DNA of 64,000 nt, from positions 186,001 to 250,000 of the forward strand of contig NZ_JAQFIP010000002.1 in assembly GCF_029504735.1 (NCBI RefSeq). Direction: 5' to 3'. The notes under the pieces were generated by a model that saw nothing but the letters and a program-made list of their open reading frames with translations, was not told where the DNA came from and searched no databases. This document shows, piece by piece, positions 1-9,102 of the stretch. A program made the position numbers and the translations under genes. Position 1 is the stretch's first letter. Each line of letters opens with the position of its first letter. The stretch is from Ereboglobus sp. PH5-10 (GTDB taxonomy: Bacteria > Verrucomicrobiota > Verrucomicrobiia > Opitutales > Opitutaceae).

Positions 1-3000
1 CGTAGTCCGCGCCGGTGCGCAGTTGCCCGCGATATTGCCAGGCGTCGGAGTCGCCGATGTGCACTTGCAGGTCGCGGCTCACGCCGTTCGAGACGGTGTA
101 GTCCGCGCCGTTGATCCATGCCACGGCCACTTGCGCGCTGGGCTCAACCCAGTAGCGGCCGTTCATGAGACGGCGGCCAAACTCAACCGAGAGGCCTTGC
201 GTTTGGTTGGTGTATTTGCCTCGCGAGACAAAGCCGTCCACGCCGCGCGCGTTGAGTTCGTTGGTCGAGCGGTCGAAGCGCAGGGTCGCGTCAACGAACC
301 AGGCGTTGTCGTAGAGCCAGAGCGCGTAGAGGCCGGCGCCGATCATGTTGCTCTTGCCGTCGCCGTATTGGTTGCGCGCGTCGTCGAAGGTGCGGTCGCT
401 GCGGCTCATGCCGAGGTAGGCGCCGGCAATGAGCACCGCGTTTTCGCGGCGGAAGATTTTATCGCCGCCGGCGGTGACGCCGTAGCTGTCCTGCTCGAAG
501 GTGCTGCCGCCGAGTTGCGCGGAGGCGTTGAGGCGGTAGTTGTTCACGCGGGCCCAGACGTTGCCGGTGTCGGCGGGCAGGTTCACGCGGATTTCGCCGA
601 GGCGTTTGTGGACGTTGTCGAGGTTGTAGTGCCAGTCGGCGCCCATCACGCCGGCGGTGAGCAGGATCGCGTCGGCGGCGCGGCTGAGGGCGTCGCCGCC
701 CGAGAGGTAGTAGGCGTTTTTGTCGGGCAGAATCAGGCCGCCGTCGCCTTTGTGGAGTTTGTAGGTGTGCATGCCGGATTCGAGGCCGTCCGACTCAAAC
801 ACGGCGTCGCCATTGGTGTAGCCGATGACTTTGAGCGCGTAGGTGCGCAGCGGGTCGTCGAGCGGCGTGTCGTTGGTCGAGTTGAGATAAACAAAGTGCG
901 TGCCGCTGGCCGTGCCTTGGATCGAGAGTGTGTCGCTGTTTTGGTTGAACAGGTCCACGTTCATGACGCTGGTGGTGTCGCCGGTGAGGTTGCCGGTGAT
1001 CGTCAGCGTGGTGTAATTTGTCGAAAGACCGGCGGCGGTGCTGTATCTAATGAATCCGTTTTCGGCGTGCAGGTTTTTGACGGATTGCGAGTAATTGTTC
1101 AGGTCGAGCATCGCGTTGCGCAGGGTCAGGGTGCCGCTGTTTTGGATCGCGTCGGCAACGCCGGCGCGCAGGGTGCCGTTTTCGACGAGCGTGGCGCCGG
1201 CGTGCGTTTGCGCGACGGCGATGGTCGTGACGCCGGAGCCGGGGAGCACGAGGTTGCCCGCGCCGATGTTGCTGGCGAGGGTCATGTCGTAACCGTCGGC
1301 GTCGAGCGTGGCGGTGGCGTCCGCGGTGCTGACGAAGGGGTTCGAGACGGTGCCGCCGTAGCTGATGTAGAGGTCGGCGTTGTTGGCGAGCGTGGCGGTG
1401 GCGACAACGGCGTCGGCGTGCGTGATGGCGAGGTGGCCGTCGTTGGTGAGCAGCGAGGCGTCGCCCATGGCGGAGGAGCGGGTGAGGGCGAGCGCGCTGC
1501 CGGCGTCGATGACGGCGCGTGCGTTGGATGCGAGGCCGGAGTTGTCGCGCGAGATGGTGACGGTCGAGGATTCGGCGACGTGCACGGCGAGGTTGCCGGC
1601 GAGCTCGTTGCGAAGTGTGTCGGTGTAACCTTCGAGGCGCAGGGTGGCGTCGTTGCCGTCTCCGGCGATATATGCCGAGCCGAGCACCGACTGGTTTTGC
1701 GCGCGCAGGGTGCCGCTTTCATCAATCCAGAAGGCTGCGTTTTCGGTGAGGCCGGTGTTATTTCCTGTGAGGAGCACGGTGCGGTCCTCCTTGATGATGA
1801 CGACGCCGCTATTGCTGACGAGGTCCTTGCTGAATGTGCCGCTGGCATCGAGGTAGAGCCAGGTGGGGCCGAAGTCGCCGAGAAATACGGTGCCGGAGTT
1901 GCCGAGGCCGGCGAGGTTGGTGAGGTGGACATCGCTCCACGATGTGTCGCTGCCGGCATATACGTTTCCTGTGAAGCCGGTGTTGGCTCCGTGGATGTAA
2001 ACATCAGAGTTGCCGGTGAGGATGAGCGTGGAGGCGTCGCCGCCGGTCAGCGCGTTGTCGCCGTGCATCGTGCCGTCGCCGTTGATATTGAGCGCGCCGC
2101 TGGCGCCGAGGTCGATGCGGGCGGTGTCGGCGATGTCGATGCCGCCGATGGTTTGCTCCTGATTGTTGAGATCGAAGACCGACTCCGCCTCGATGGTGAG
2201 GCTGGAGGTTTGGCCGAGAGCGTTGTCGGCGAGGGCTCTCACAGTCGTGGTGCCGGTGATGAGGCTCGCGCCTTCGTAGTTGTTGTTGGTGTGACCGAGC
2301 GAGAGTGTGCCGCCGCCGGTGAAGATGAAATCTCCCGCGCCGCTGAGTTGCGCGCTGAGGGTTTTGTCAACCGAGCCGGTGTGGTCGATCTGCACGCCGA
2401 GGCCGTCGGCGATTGCCGTGGTGCTTTCGATTTTGCTCACGCCGTAGCCGAGGACGATGCCAGCGCCGAGGCTGCCGCTTTCGACAACTTTCGCCGTGTA
2501 GCCGTAGTGAATCGTGCCGAGCGCCGTGCCGCCGCTGTTTTCTATCGTGGCGGAGGCCGTTCCGGGCGGGTTGGCGATTTCGTTGCCGTGCGCATCCTTC
2601 ACGTTGAAGCTTTTTCCGATGGCGCTGGAATCGATCACGCCGGCCTTGACGACGAGCGCCTGGTGGTCGCCGTCAACGTCGAAGACGTGGCTGGTGAGGG
2701 TGGCCGGATCGATGTCGAGTCCGTTGAGGATGCCGTCGGCGAGGTGGATTTGGCTGGCGCCGTCGGTGGACGCGAGCGTGCCGGTGTTCAGGGTCGAGGG
2801 CTCGACTGGGCTGGCGTTGGTGTTGGTGACGACGACGAGCGCGCCGCCGGCGAGGTCGAGCGTGCCGATGGTGCCGGTGACGGTGGAATCGACCGTGGCG
2901 CTGCCTTTTTCGTCGAGGCGCAGGGTGGCGTCGGCGAGGGTGGCTTGCGCGTTGTCGTCGAGGACGAGGTGCGACCAGCCGTTTACACCGCGCATGTTGA

Positions 3001-6000
3001 CGGTGCCGGTGAAAGTCGTGCCGATGTCGATGGTGTAGTCGATGGTGTCGGTGGCCGGGGAGGTGTTGGCGAGGTCGAGTTGGCCGGCGCCGGTGATGGC
3101 GTTGCCCACGGTCGCGTCGGCGGTGGCGGAGATTTGCAGGGTGGCGCCGGCGTCGATGGAGGCGGCGCTTCCGCTGAGCTGGTATTCGTCCCACGCGACG
3201 TTGAGGGTGCCGGTTTTCACGAGCGTGATTTGTTGCTTCATGCCCGCGCCGGGATCCTTGTCGATTGTCCATGCGCCCGCGCCCTGCTTGATGAGCGTGC
3301 CGCTGAAGGTGGTGTCGCCGGTGACGGCGTCGGAGTAATTTTGCGTGCCGCCCGCGTCGCCGTTGAGCGTGAGTTGCGAGGCCGCGCCGGCGATGTTGAG
3401 GTTGCCGACGAGTGTGCCGCTGTTCCAGAGAGTCACTTCGTTCGCGGCGTCGGCGGTGAGGTTGATCGCGTGGGTGCCGCCGCTGATCACGCCGCCGGTG
3501 GTGTTGGTGATGACGGTCTGGGCATTGGCATAAATGCCAGTGTCGGCGGTGCCGGAGATGGTGCCGGAGTTGGTGACACGGCCGCCGTTGGCGAGGTATA
3601 TGCCGTTGTCATCGCCCCGGATGAGGCCGGTGTCGTTGTTGACAATCGCGACCTGGCCGGCGCTGTCGGCGTAGATGCCGTGGCTGGAGGCGGAGGTGCC
3701 GGTGATTTTGCCGGAGTTGGTCACCGTGCCGCTGCCGTTCAGATACGCGCCGTAGAGTCCGCCCTCGATCAAGGCGTTGGAGGTGCTGGTGATTTCGATG
3801 GTGCCGAAGACGTGGATGCCGGCGCCATCGGCCGCGAGGCTGCGGATGGTGCCGGTGTTGAGCGTCGTGCCGCTGCCCGCGAGGTAAGCGCCGGTGCCGC
3901 CGCCTTGGACGAGGCCCGTGTTTGTGAGCAGGGCGGGGCCGTTGAAATAAACGCCCAGGCCGCTGCCCGACACACCGAGGATCGTGCCGTGGTTCGCCAG
4001 CGTGCCGCTCGATTCAAAATAAACGCCGATGGACTCGCCCTGGATGAGGCCGCCGGTGGTGTTGGTGACAAGCGCGTTCCAATTGACCAGCCTGACGCCG
4101 TGGCTGACCGCGGAGGTGCCGCTGATCGTGCCGGAGTTCGTTATGGCGCCATCAGTCATGCGCACCCCGGCGGCTCCGCCCGAAATCAGGCCGCCGTTTT
4201 CGTTGGTGAGTGTGACGGTGCCGCCGGAATAGATGCCGTGGCTGCCGGCGGATGCGCCGCTGATTGTTCCGGTGTTGGTGATCGTGCCGCCGACGTCGAG
4301 CCGGATGCCGGTGGTGCCGCCAGTGATGAGGGCGTGGTTGGCGACGGTGCCGCCGCCTTGCAGCCACACGGCGATGTCGTTGCCCTCGATGAGTCCGCCC
4401 GCGGTGTTGGTGACGAGGGTGGTCGTCGCCGAGACGATGGCTTCGCTGCCCATCATGGCGCGGATGGTGCCGGTGTTGAGGATCGTGCCGCCCGCCGCGC
4501 CCGTGTCGAGCGAGACGCCTTGCGAGTAGCCCTCGATGAGTCCGCTGTTGGTGATGTCAACACGACCGTTGGAATACACTCCGATGCTGCCGGCGCGGGT
4601 CGTGTCGCTGATGATGGCGCCGTGATTGGTGATCGTGCCGCCGGCGGCCAGCCGCACGCCGTAGGTGCCGCCCTGAATGAGGGCGCCGGTGGCGTTGGTG
4701 ACGAAGGCCGCGTTGCCAGCGGAATTGACGCCGATGCCGTTGGCGGAGGTGCCGGTGATCGTGCCGGAGTTGCTCACCGTGCCGCCGGCGAGGAGGGAAA
4801 CTCCTCTTGCTCCGCCCTGAATGAGGGCGCCGGTGTCGTTGGTGACGAGCGTGGCGTTGGCGTCGGAAAGGACGCTGGTGGAGTTGGCGGCCGTGCTGAT
4901 GATCGTGCCGGAGTTGCTCACCGTGCCACCGGCGAGGAGGGAAACTCCTCTGTAGCCGCCCTGAATGAGGGCGCCGGTGGTGTTGGTGACGAAGGCTGCG
5001 TAGACTTCGGAATTGACGCCTTGGCCTGAGGAGGCGTCGGTGCCGGTGATCGTGCCGGCGTTGCTCACGGTGCCGCCGGCGACGAGGGAAACGCCGTAGA
5101 GGTCGCCCTGAATGAGGGCGCCGGTGGTGTTGGTGACGAGCGTGGCGTTGGATGCTGAATAGACGCCGGTGCCACCGGTGATCGTGCCGGAGTTGCTCAG
5201 CATGCCGCCGGCAAGGAGGGAAACGCCTCTTGCTCCGCCCTGAATGAGGGCGCCGGTGTCGTTGGTGACGAGTGTGGCGTTGGCGTTGGAAAAGACGCCG
5301 ATGCCGTTGTAGGCGGTGCCGGTGATCGTGCCGGAGTTGGCAACCGTGCCGCCTTGGTTCAGATTCACGCCGTATCCGAGGCCTTGGACGAGGCCGTTGG
5401 TGGTGTTGGAAATGAGCGTGGCATTATTGTTGGAATAGATGCCGTGGCTGTCCGCGCTCGTGGCCTCGATCACGCCGCTGTTTGTCACCGTGCCGCCGCC
5501 GGCGAGGTTCACACCGGTATCGGCGCCTCGAATCAGGCCGGTGTTGCTGTTGCTGACGAGGATGGCGCCGGTCATTGCATCGACTCCCGTGCCGCCGAGG
5601 ATTGTGCCGGAGTTGGCCACGGTGCCCAGCTCGATGCTCACACCGCGGGTATGGCCGCTGATAAAGCCGCCCGTCTCGTTGCTTATGCGGATGGAAACAT
5701 TGCTGCCGGAAACACCGCCGTAGTTGCCGGTGATCGAACCGGAATTGACGACGGTGCCGCCGGCCAGAAGCTCAACACCCACGTAATTTGCGTTGATGAG
5801 CGCATCGGTGTTGTTTTCGACAAACACCGCCGCGCCGGTCGCCGTGACGCCCACCCTCGAGCTGCTTTCAATCGTGCCGGAATTGGCAAGCGTGCCGCCT
5901 GCCTCGAACAATACGGCGCTGGGGCCGCCCTGGATGAGTCCGGCGGAGTTGTTCGTGATCGTCGCCGCCCCGGACGCGCGCACGCTGGCCTCGCCATATC

Positions 6001-7705
6001 CGAAGATCGCGCCGTCGTTGCCCAGCGAGCCCGTGCCCTGCATATGCACGCCCAGTATGCCACCGGTGAGAGTGCCTTCGTTGGTGTGAGTTTTGGTGTT
6101 CGCAAGAATCAACGCGGTGCCGCTGCTGACATAGACCTCACCAGTGCCGGTGAGCGTGGAATTCACGCCGAGATAAACGCCGCCGCCTTCGATGCGTCCG
6201 TCGTTGTGCACGTTTATGGTGGCGCTTGCGTCCGCATAAATGCCATTCTCTATTGTGGCGCCGGCGTTGTTTTCGATCCGCGCCACGCCGCCCTCCACAC
6301 GCACGCCGTGACCGCTGTCGCCCTGAATTGTGTCATTGTTTACAATGGTGCCGCCAGCGGTGAGTCGCACGCCATTGGTGTCGCCCTGTATCCAGCCGTT
6401 GTTGACCACCGAGCCGCCCGCAGTGAGCGTCACGCCGTCGATGCCACCGTAAATGATGCCGTTCGTCTCATTGGTGATGAGCGTGGCGGCGTTGGTGGAA
6501 TAAACGCCGGACGCGGCGTGGCCTTCGATATTGCCGTCGTTCGTCACCGTGCCGCCCTTGGCGAGGTTCACGCCATAATTGCCACCCATGATCAGGGCGT
6601 CCGCGGAGTTGGTGATTGCCACCGGCGCGTTTTTCGCCTCCACGCCGATGTCGTTTGTGCCCTTGATCACGCCGGTGTTTCCAAGCGAACCGGTGCCCGC
6701 AAAGGACACGCCGACCATGCCGCCCTTGATCTCGTTTGGATTGGTGTGGGTCGCGCCGTCCAGCAGGATCAGCGCCGTGCCGGAGACGTCCATGGAGCCG
6801 GTTCCCGTAAGGGTGGAATTGGCGCCCAGCCAGATGCCCAGGCTGCCTGAAACGGTGCCGTTGTTCACCACCTTGGTGGTGCCGCCGGCGTAGATGCCTC
6901 CGTTGATTGTGGCGCCGGTATTGTTTTCCACGAGGCCCTCGCCCGCGCCTATATACACGCCGTAATTAGAGTCGCTCGTGATTTCACCATGGTTCCTCAC
7001 CGTGCCGCCATTCACCAGACGCACCCCATTGCCATATCCTTGAATCGTGCCGCTGGCTTGGTTGGTGATGAGCGCCGTGCTGTTGGAAAATACGCCACGG
7101 CCGGTTCCACTGATAATCGAGCCTTTATTCGCAACTGTGCCTCCGGCACGTAGAAGCACCGCATCGCCCGTGCCGCTGATAACCGCGTTCGCCTCGTTCG
7201 TGACCAGCGCGGAAACGGCGTTGCCCACATGAACACCCCAGTTCCCCTTTATGGTGCCGGAGTTTGCGACCGTGCCGCCTCCGTAGAGGTCTATGGCATC
7301 ATCACCGATGCCATGGATGAGTCCGTTGTTGGTGACCAAGGTCGATGCGTCGTTGCCGGAGTTGATGCCATCGCTGCTGCCTATGATTGTGCCGTGGTTG
7401 TCAATGATACCGCCTCCAGCCGAAAGGTATATCCCATTGGATGACCCCGATGCCAGCGCGCCGGCATCGATGGTGAGGTTCACGCCGGTCATCGTGCCCC
7501 TCATGCCGGTGCCGCCGCTGACGGTGCCGGTGAGGGTGTAAGTGCCGGAATTGGCGAAGGTGTAGCTGGTGCTGAGGCCCTCGATGCGTGTCGACTCGGC
7601 GGGCAGGGGTGCGTGGCTCATGAATGCTGCGAGCAGAATGAGCGCAAGGATGCCGCGCGAGCGGGCGCGAATCAGATGGCGGGTGAGACGGTTTGTGGTG
7701 TGCAT
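1..7705 (-). CDS. Giant autotransporter adhesin (type V secretion), 3' end beyond window
   Basis: An uninterrupted minus-strand frame of 2,568 codons runs from an ATG at 7705 off the left edge. Residues 1-37 read as a signal peptide (MHTTNRLTRH start, hydrophobic ILALILLAAF). Residues ~50-1390 are dozens of imperfect units of the form GTVTNSGTI..GIYS..NATLVTNTTGGLIQGG, a parallel beta-helix passenger pattern. Residues ~1390-2330 are less regular and include autotransporter-associated strand repeats such as GGGTLSLGHTNNNYEG. From about residue 2375 (VWARVNNYRL) an outer-membrane beta-barrel begins; about 190 residues are present, ending GQLRTGADY, so the last barrel strands lie outside. The role is surface adhesion or display by family knowledge; the ligand is unknown. 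No Shine-Dalgarno sequence precedes the ATG. It is divergent from argC. Confidence 0.9.
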   Translation of the reverse strand, partial: MHTTNRLTRHLIRARSRGILALILLAAFMSHAPLPAESTRIEGLSTSYTFANSGTYTLTGTVSGGTGMRGTMTGVNLTIDAGALASGSSNGIYLSAGGGIIDNHGTIIGSSDGINSGNDASTLVTNNGLIHGIGDDAIDLYGGGTVANSGTIKGNWGVHVGNAVSALVTNEANAVISGTGDAVLLRAGGTVANKGSIISGTGRGVFSNSTALITNQASGTIQGYGNGVRLVNGGTVRNHGEITSDSNYGVYIGAGEGLVENNTGATINGGIYAGGTTKVVNNGTVSGSLGIWLGANSTLTGTGSMDVSGTALILLDGATHTNPNEIKGGMVGVSFAGTGSLGNTGVIKGTNDIGVEAKNAPVAITNSADALIMGGNYGVNLAKGGTVTNDGNIEGHAASGVYSTNAATLITNETNGIIYGGIDGVTLTAGGSVVNNGWIQGDTNGVRLTAGGTIVNNDTIQGDSGHGVRVEGGVARIENNAGATIENGIYADASATINVHNDGRIEGGGVYLGVNSTLTGTGEVYVSSGTALILANTKTHTNEGTLTGGILGVHMQGTGSLGNDGAIFGYGEASVRASGAATITNNSAGLIQGGPSAVLFEAGGTLANSGTIESSSRVGVTATGAAVFVENNTDALINANYVGVELLAGGTVVNSGSITGNYGGVSGSNVSIRISNETGGFISGHTRGVSIELGTVANSGTILGGTGVDAMTGAILVSNSNTGLIRGADTGVNLAGGGTVTNSGVIEATSADSHGIYSNNNATLISNTTNGLVQGLGYGVNLNQGGTVANSGTITGTAYNGIGVFSNANATLVTNDTGALIQGGARGVSLLAGGMLSNSGTITGGTGVYSASNATLVTNTTGALIQGDLYGVSLVAGGTVSNAGTITGTDASSGQGVNSEVYAAFVTNTTGALIQGGYRGVSLLAGGTVSNSGTIISTAANSTSVLSDANATLVTNDTGALIQGGARGVSLLAGGTVSNSGTITGTSANGIGVNSAGNAAFVTNATGALIQGGTYGVRLAAGGTITNHGAIISDTTRAGSIGVYSNGRVDITNSGLIEGYSQGVSLDTGAAGGTILNTGTIRAMMGSEAIVSATTTLVTNTAGGLIEGNDIAVWLQGGGTVANHALITGGTTGIRLDVGGTITNTGTISGASAGSHGIYSGGTVTLTNENGGLISGGAAGVRMTDGAITNSGTISGTSAVSHGVRLVNWNALVTNTTGGLIQGESIGVYFESSGTLANHGTILGVSGSGLGVYFNGPALLTNTGLVQGGGTGAYLAGSGTTLNTGTIRSLAADGAGIHVFGTIEITSTSNALIEGGLYGAYLNGSGTVTNSGKITGTSASSHGIYADSAGQVAIVNNDTGLIRGDDNGIYLANGGRVTNSGTISGTADTGIYANAQTVITNTTGGVISGGTHAINLTADAANEVTLWNSGTLVGNLNIAGAASQLTLNGDAGGTQNYSDAVTGDTTFSGTLIKQGAGAWTIDKDPGAGMKQQITLVKTGTLNVAWDEYQLSGSAASIDAGATLQISATADATVGNAITGAGQLDLANTSPATDTIDYTIDIGTTFTGTVNMRGVNGWSHLVLDDNAQATLADATLRLDEKGSATVDSTVTGTIGTLDLAGGALVVVTNTNASPVEPSTLNTGTLASTDGASQIHLADGILNGLDIDPATLTSHVFDVDGDHQALVVKAGVIDSSAIGKSFNVKDAHGNEIANPPGTASATIENSGGTALGTIHYGYTAKVVESGSLGAGIVLGYGVSKIESTTAIADGLGVQIDHTGSVDKTLSAQLSGAGDFIFTGGGTLSLGHTNNNYEGASLITGTTTVRALADNALGQTSSLTIEAESVFDLNNQEQTIGGIDIADTARIDLGASGALNINGDGTMHGDNALTGGDASTLILTGNSDVYIHGANTGFTGNVYAGSDTSWSDVHLTNLAGLGNSGTVFLGDFGPTWLYLDASGTFSKDLVSNSGVVIIKEDRTVLLTGNNTGLTENAAFWIDESGTLRAQNQSVLGSAYIAGDGNDATLRLEGYTDTLRNELAGNLAVHVAESSTVTISRDNSGLASNARAVIDAGSALALTRSSAMGDASLLTNDGHLAITHADAVVATATLANNADLYISYGGTVSNPFVSTADATATLDADGYDMTLASNIGAGNLVLPGSGVTTIAVAQTHAGATLVENGTLRAGVADAIQNSGTLTLRNAMLDLNNYSQSVKNLHAENGFIRYSTAAGLSTNYTTLTITGNLTGDTTSVMNVDLFNQNSDTLSIQGTASGTHFVYLNSTNDTPLDDPLRTYALKVIGYTNGDAVFESDGLESGMHTYKLHKGDGGLILPDKNAYYLSGGDALSRAADAILLTAGVMGADWHYNLDNVHKRLGEIRVNLPADTGNVWARVNNYRLNASAQLGGSTFEQDSYGVTAGGDKIFRRENAVLIAGAYLGMSRSDRTFDDARNQYGDGKSNMIGAGLYALWLYDNAWFVDATLRFDRSTNELNARGVDGFVSRGKYTNQTQGLSVEFGRRLMNGRYWVEPSAQVAVAWINGADYTVSNGVSRDLQVHIGDSDAWQYRGQLRTGADY

Positions 7706-7953
7706 GAGGGGGAAAAAGGATTGAGGGTTAACATGGGGCGATGGAAATGGCGCCCTGCTGGTTTATGGATGAATGAGACGTTTTTTGTTTTTTTACACGT
7801 TTTTAGTTACGGGCAATTTTTGCAATCCTCTAATGAAGATTTGCGCCAACAAAACACCTGGGAAATTTGAACACGCAAGGCGCCGAACCGCATTTGCGGG
7901 CACGCTAAAAAACCGCTCGCACTGCGGAGGATTTTCTTTGAGCCTCGCGGGCT
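7706..7953. promoter_or_regulatory. Divergent intergenic region, autotransporter / argC
   Basis: 248 bp between two divergent starts, so it must hold both promoters. It contains a T-rich tract near 7780-7810 that contrasts with the GC-rich flanks. A GGAGG at 7926-7930 is too far (over 20 nt) from the argC ATG to act as a usual ribosome site. I could not assign -35/-10 boxes with confidence. Confidence 0.4.
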
Positions 7954-8988
7954 ATGTTAAAAGTCGGAGTCATCGGAGCATCGGGTTATTCGGGCGAGCA
8001 GTTGCTGAAGCTGCTTCTCGCGCATCCGCGCGTCACACTCGCGGCCGTCACCTCGCGTTCGCAGGCGGGCAAGCCGCTCTCGCAAGTCGTGCCATTTTTG
8101 CGCGGACAAGATCGCGGGCTCGCGTTTGTCGACTCGGACGCCGCCGCGCTCGCCGCGAGTGACATCGATTTGTTTTTCCTCGCCCTTCCCCACGGTGCCG
8201 CGGCTGAGTTTGCCAAGGCGCTCGTTCCGGCGGGCAAGCGCGTGATCGACCTGAGCGCCGATTTCCGCATCGCCGATCTCGCAACCTACGAAAAATACTA
8301 CGGAAAACACCACGCGCCCGAGTTGCTGCCCGGCGCGCGTTTTGTGCTTCCCGAGCTCGCGCCGCCCTCGTGGAAGACCGAGGCCAAGTTAATCGCCGCG
8401 CCCGGTTGTTATCCGACGAGCATCCTCACCCCGCTCCTGCCACTAGTGCGCGCGGGCAACATTATTTCGCTCAAGCATATCGTCGCAAACTCCTACAGCG
8501 GCGTGAGTGGCGCGGGCAAAAAAGCGCAGGAAATGTATCTCTACGTCGAGCGCGCCGAAAGCATCAAGGCCTACGGCCTGGTGAAACACCGCCATCTCGC
8601 GGAAATCGAGGCGCAACTTTCGCTCGGCGCCGGCGGCAGCCCCATCGCGATCCAGTTCAACCCGCACCTCGCCCCCATGCGCCGCGGCATCGCGACAACA
8701 ATCACCGTGCCCGCCGCGCCGGGGGCGACAATCGACGCGCTCTACGCCGCGTGGAAGTCCGTTTACGACGGGCGTCCTTTCGTGCAAATTCTCCCGACGG
8801 GCGAGACTCCCGACACCGCGCATGTGACGGGCACGAATCGCGTGGACATGTCCGCCGTGCTCGACGAGCGCACGGGCAATTTTGTGATCACCTCCGCCGT
8901 TGACAATCTTGTGAAAGGCGCGAGCGGCCAGGCTGTGCAGATTATGAACATCTGGTGCGGTTTCGACGAAACCGCCGGATTGGTGTGA
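7954..8988 (+). CDS. argC: N-acetyl-gamma-glutamyl-phosphate reductase
   Basis: ArgC reduces N-acetyl-glutamyl phosphate to the semialdehyde with NADPH, the third step of arginine synthesis, in the cytoplasm. The 344-residue protein has the dinucleotide-binding loop GASGYSG at residues 8-14, the catalytic cysteine at 152 in APGCYPT, and the conserved HLAPMRRGI around 238-246. Length is typical of the long ArgC type. It stands alone: no argJ, argB or argD is in the window. The start is the only ATG before the nucleotide-binding strand. A 25-bp perfect inverted repeat 25 bp after the stop separates it from the convergent next gene. Confidence 0.97.
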   Translation: MLKVGVIGASGYSGEQLLKLLLAHPRVTLAAVTSRSQAGKPLSQVVPFLRGQDRGLAFVDSDAAALAASDIDLFFLALPHGAAAEFAKALVPAGKRVIDLSADFRIADLATYEKYYGKHHAPELLPGARFVLPELAPPSWKTEAKLIAAPGCYPTSILTPLLPLVRAGNIISLKHIVANSYSGVSGAGKKAQEMYLYVERAESIKAYGLVKHRHLAEIEAQLSLGAGGSPIAIQFNPHLAPMRRGIATTITVPAAPGATIDALYAAWKSVYDGRPFVQILPTGETPDTAHVTGTNRVDMSAVLDERTGNFVITSAVDNLVKGASGQAVQIMNIWCGFDETAGLV

Positions 8989-9013
8989 GGCAAAAAATTT
9001 GGCCGGGGTAAAA

Positions 9014-9078
9014 GGCAGGGCGAACCGTCCCGGTGAGCCGCCTTGCCATCCCTGCTCACCGGGACGGTTCGCCCTGCC
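9014..9078. repeat. Perfect 25-bp inverted repeat, likely bidirectional terminator
   Basis: Arms 9014-9038 and 9054-9078 are exact reverse complements (core GGGCGAACCGTCCCGGTGAG) around a 15-nt loop. It lies between the convergent argC and thioredoxin-fold genes. The same arm recurs at 41493-41556 and, degenerate, at 51665-51740, so this is a dispersed palindrome family rather than a unique terminator. There is no flanking T-run. Confidence 0.85.
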
Positions 9079-9102
9079 CCAGGCTCTGCCTCGCCAAAAG
9101 CG

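Noticed and set aside
23-5029. A 1,668-codon open frame on the plus strand
   Set aside because: It is the antisense of the autotransporter repeats. The minus frame encodes a signal peptide, beta-helix repeats and barrel; the plus frame is Val/Ala/Gly/Asp monotony without any domain.
4600-5400. Regularly spaced repeats that could suggest a CRISPR array
   Set aside because: The units are in frame within a coding gene, have a ~140-bp period and no unique spacers or cas genes.
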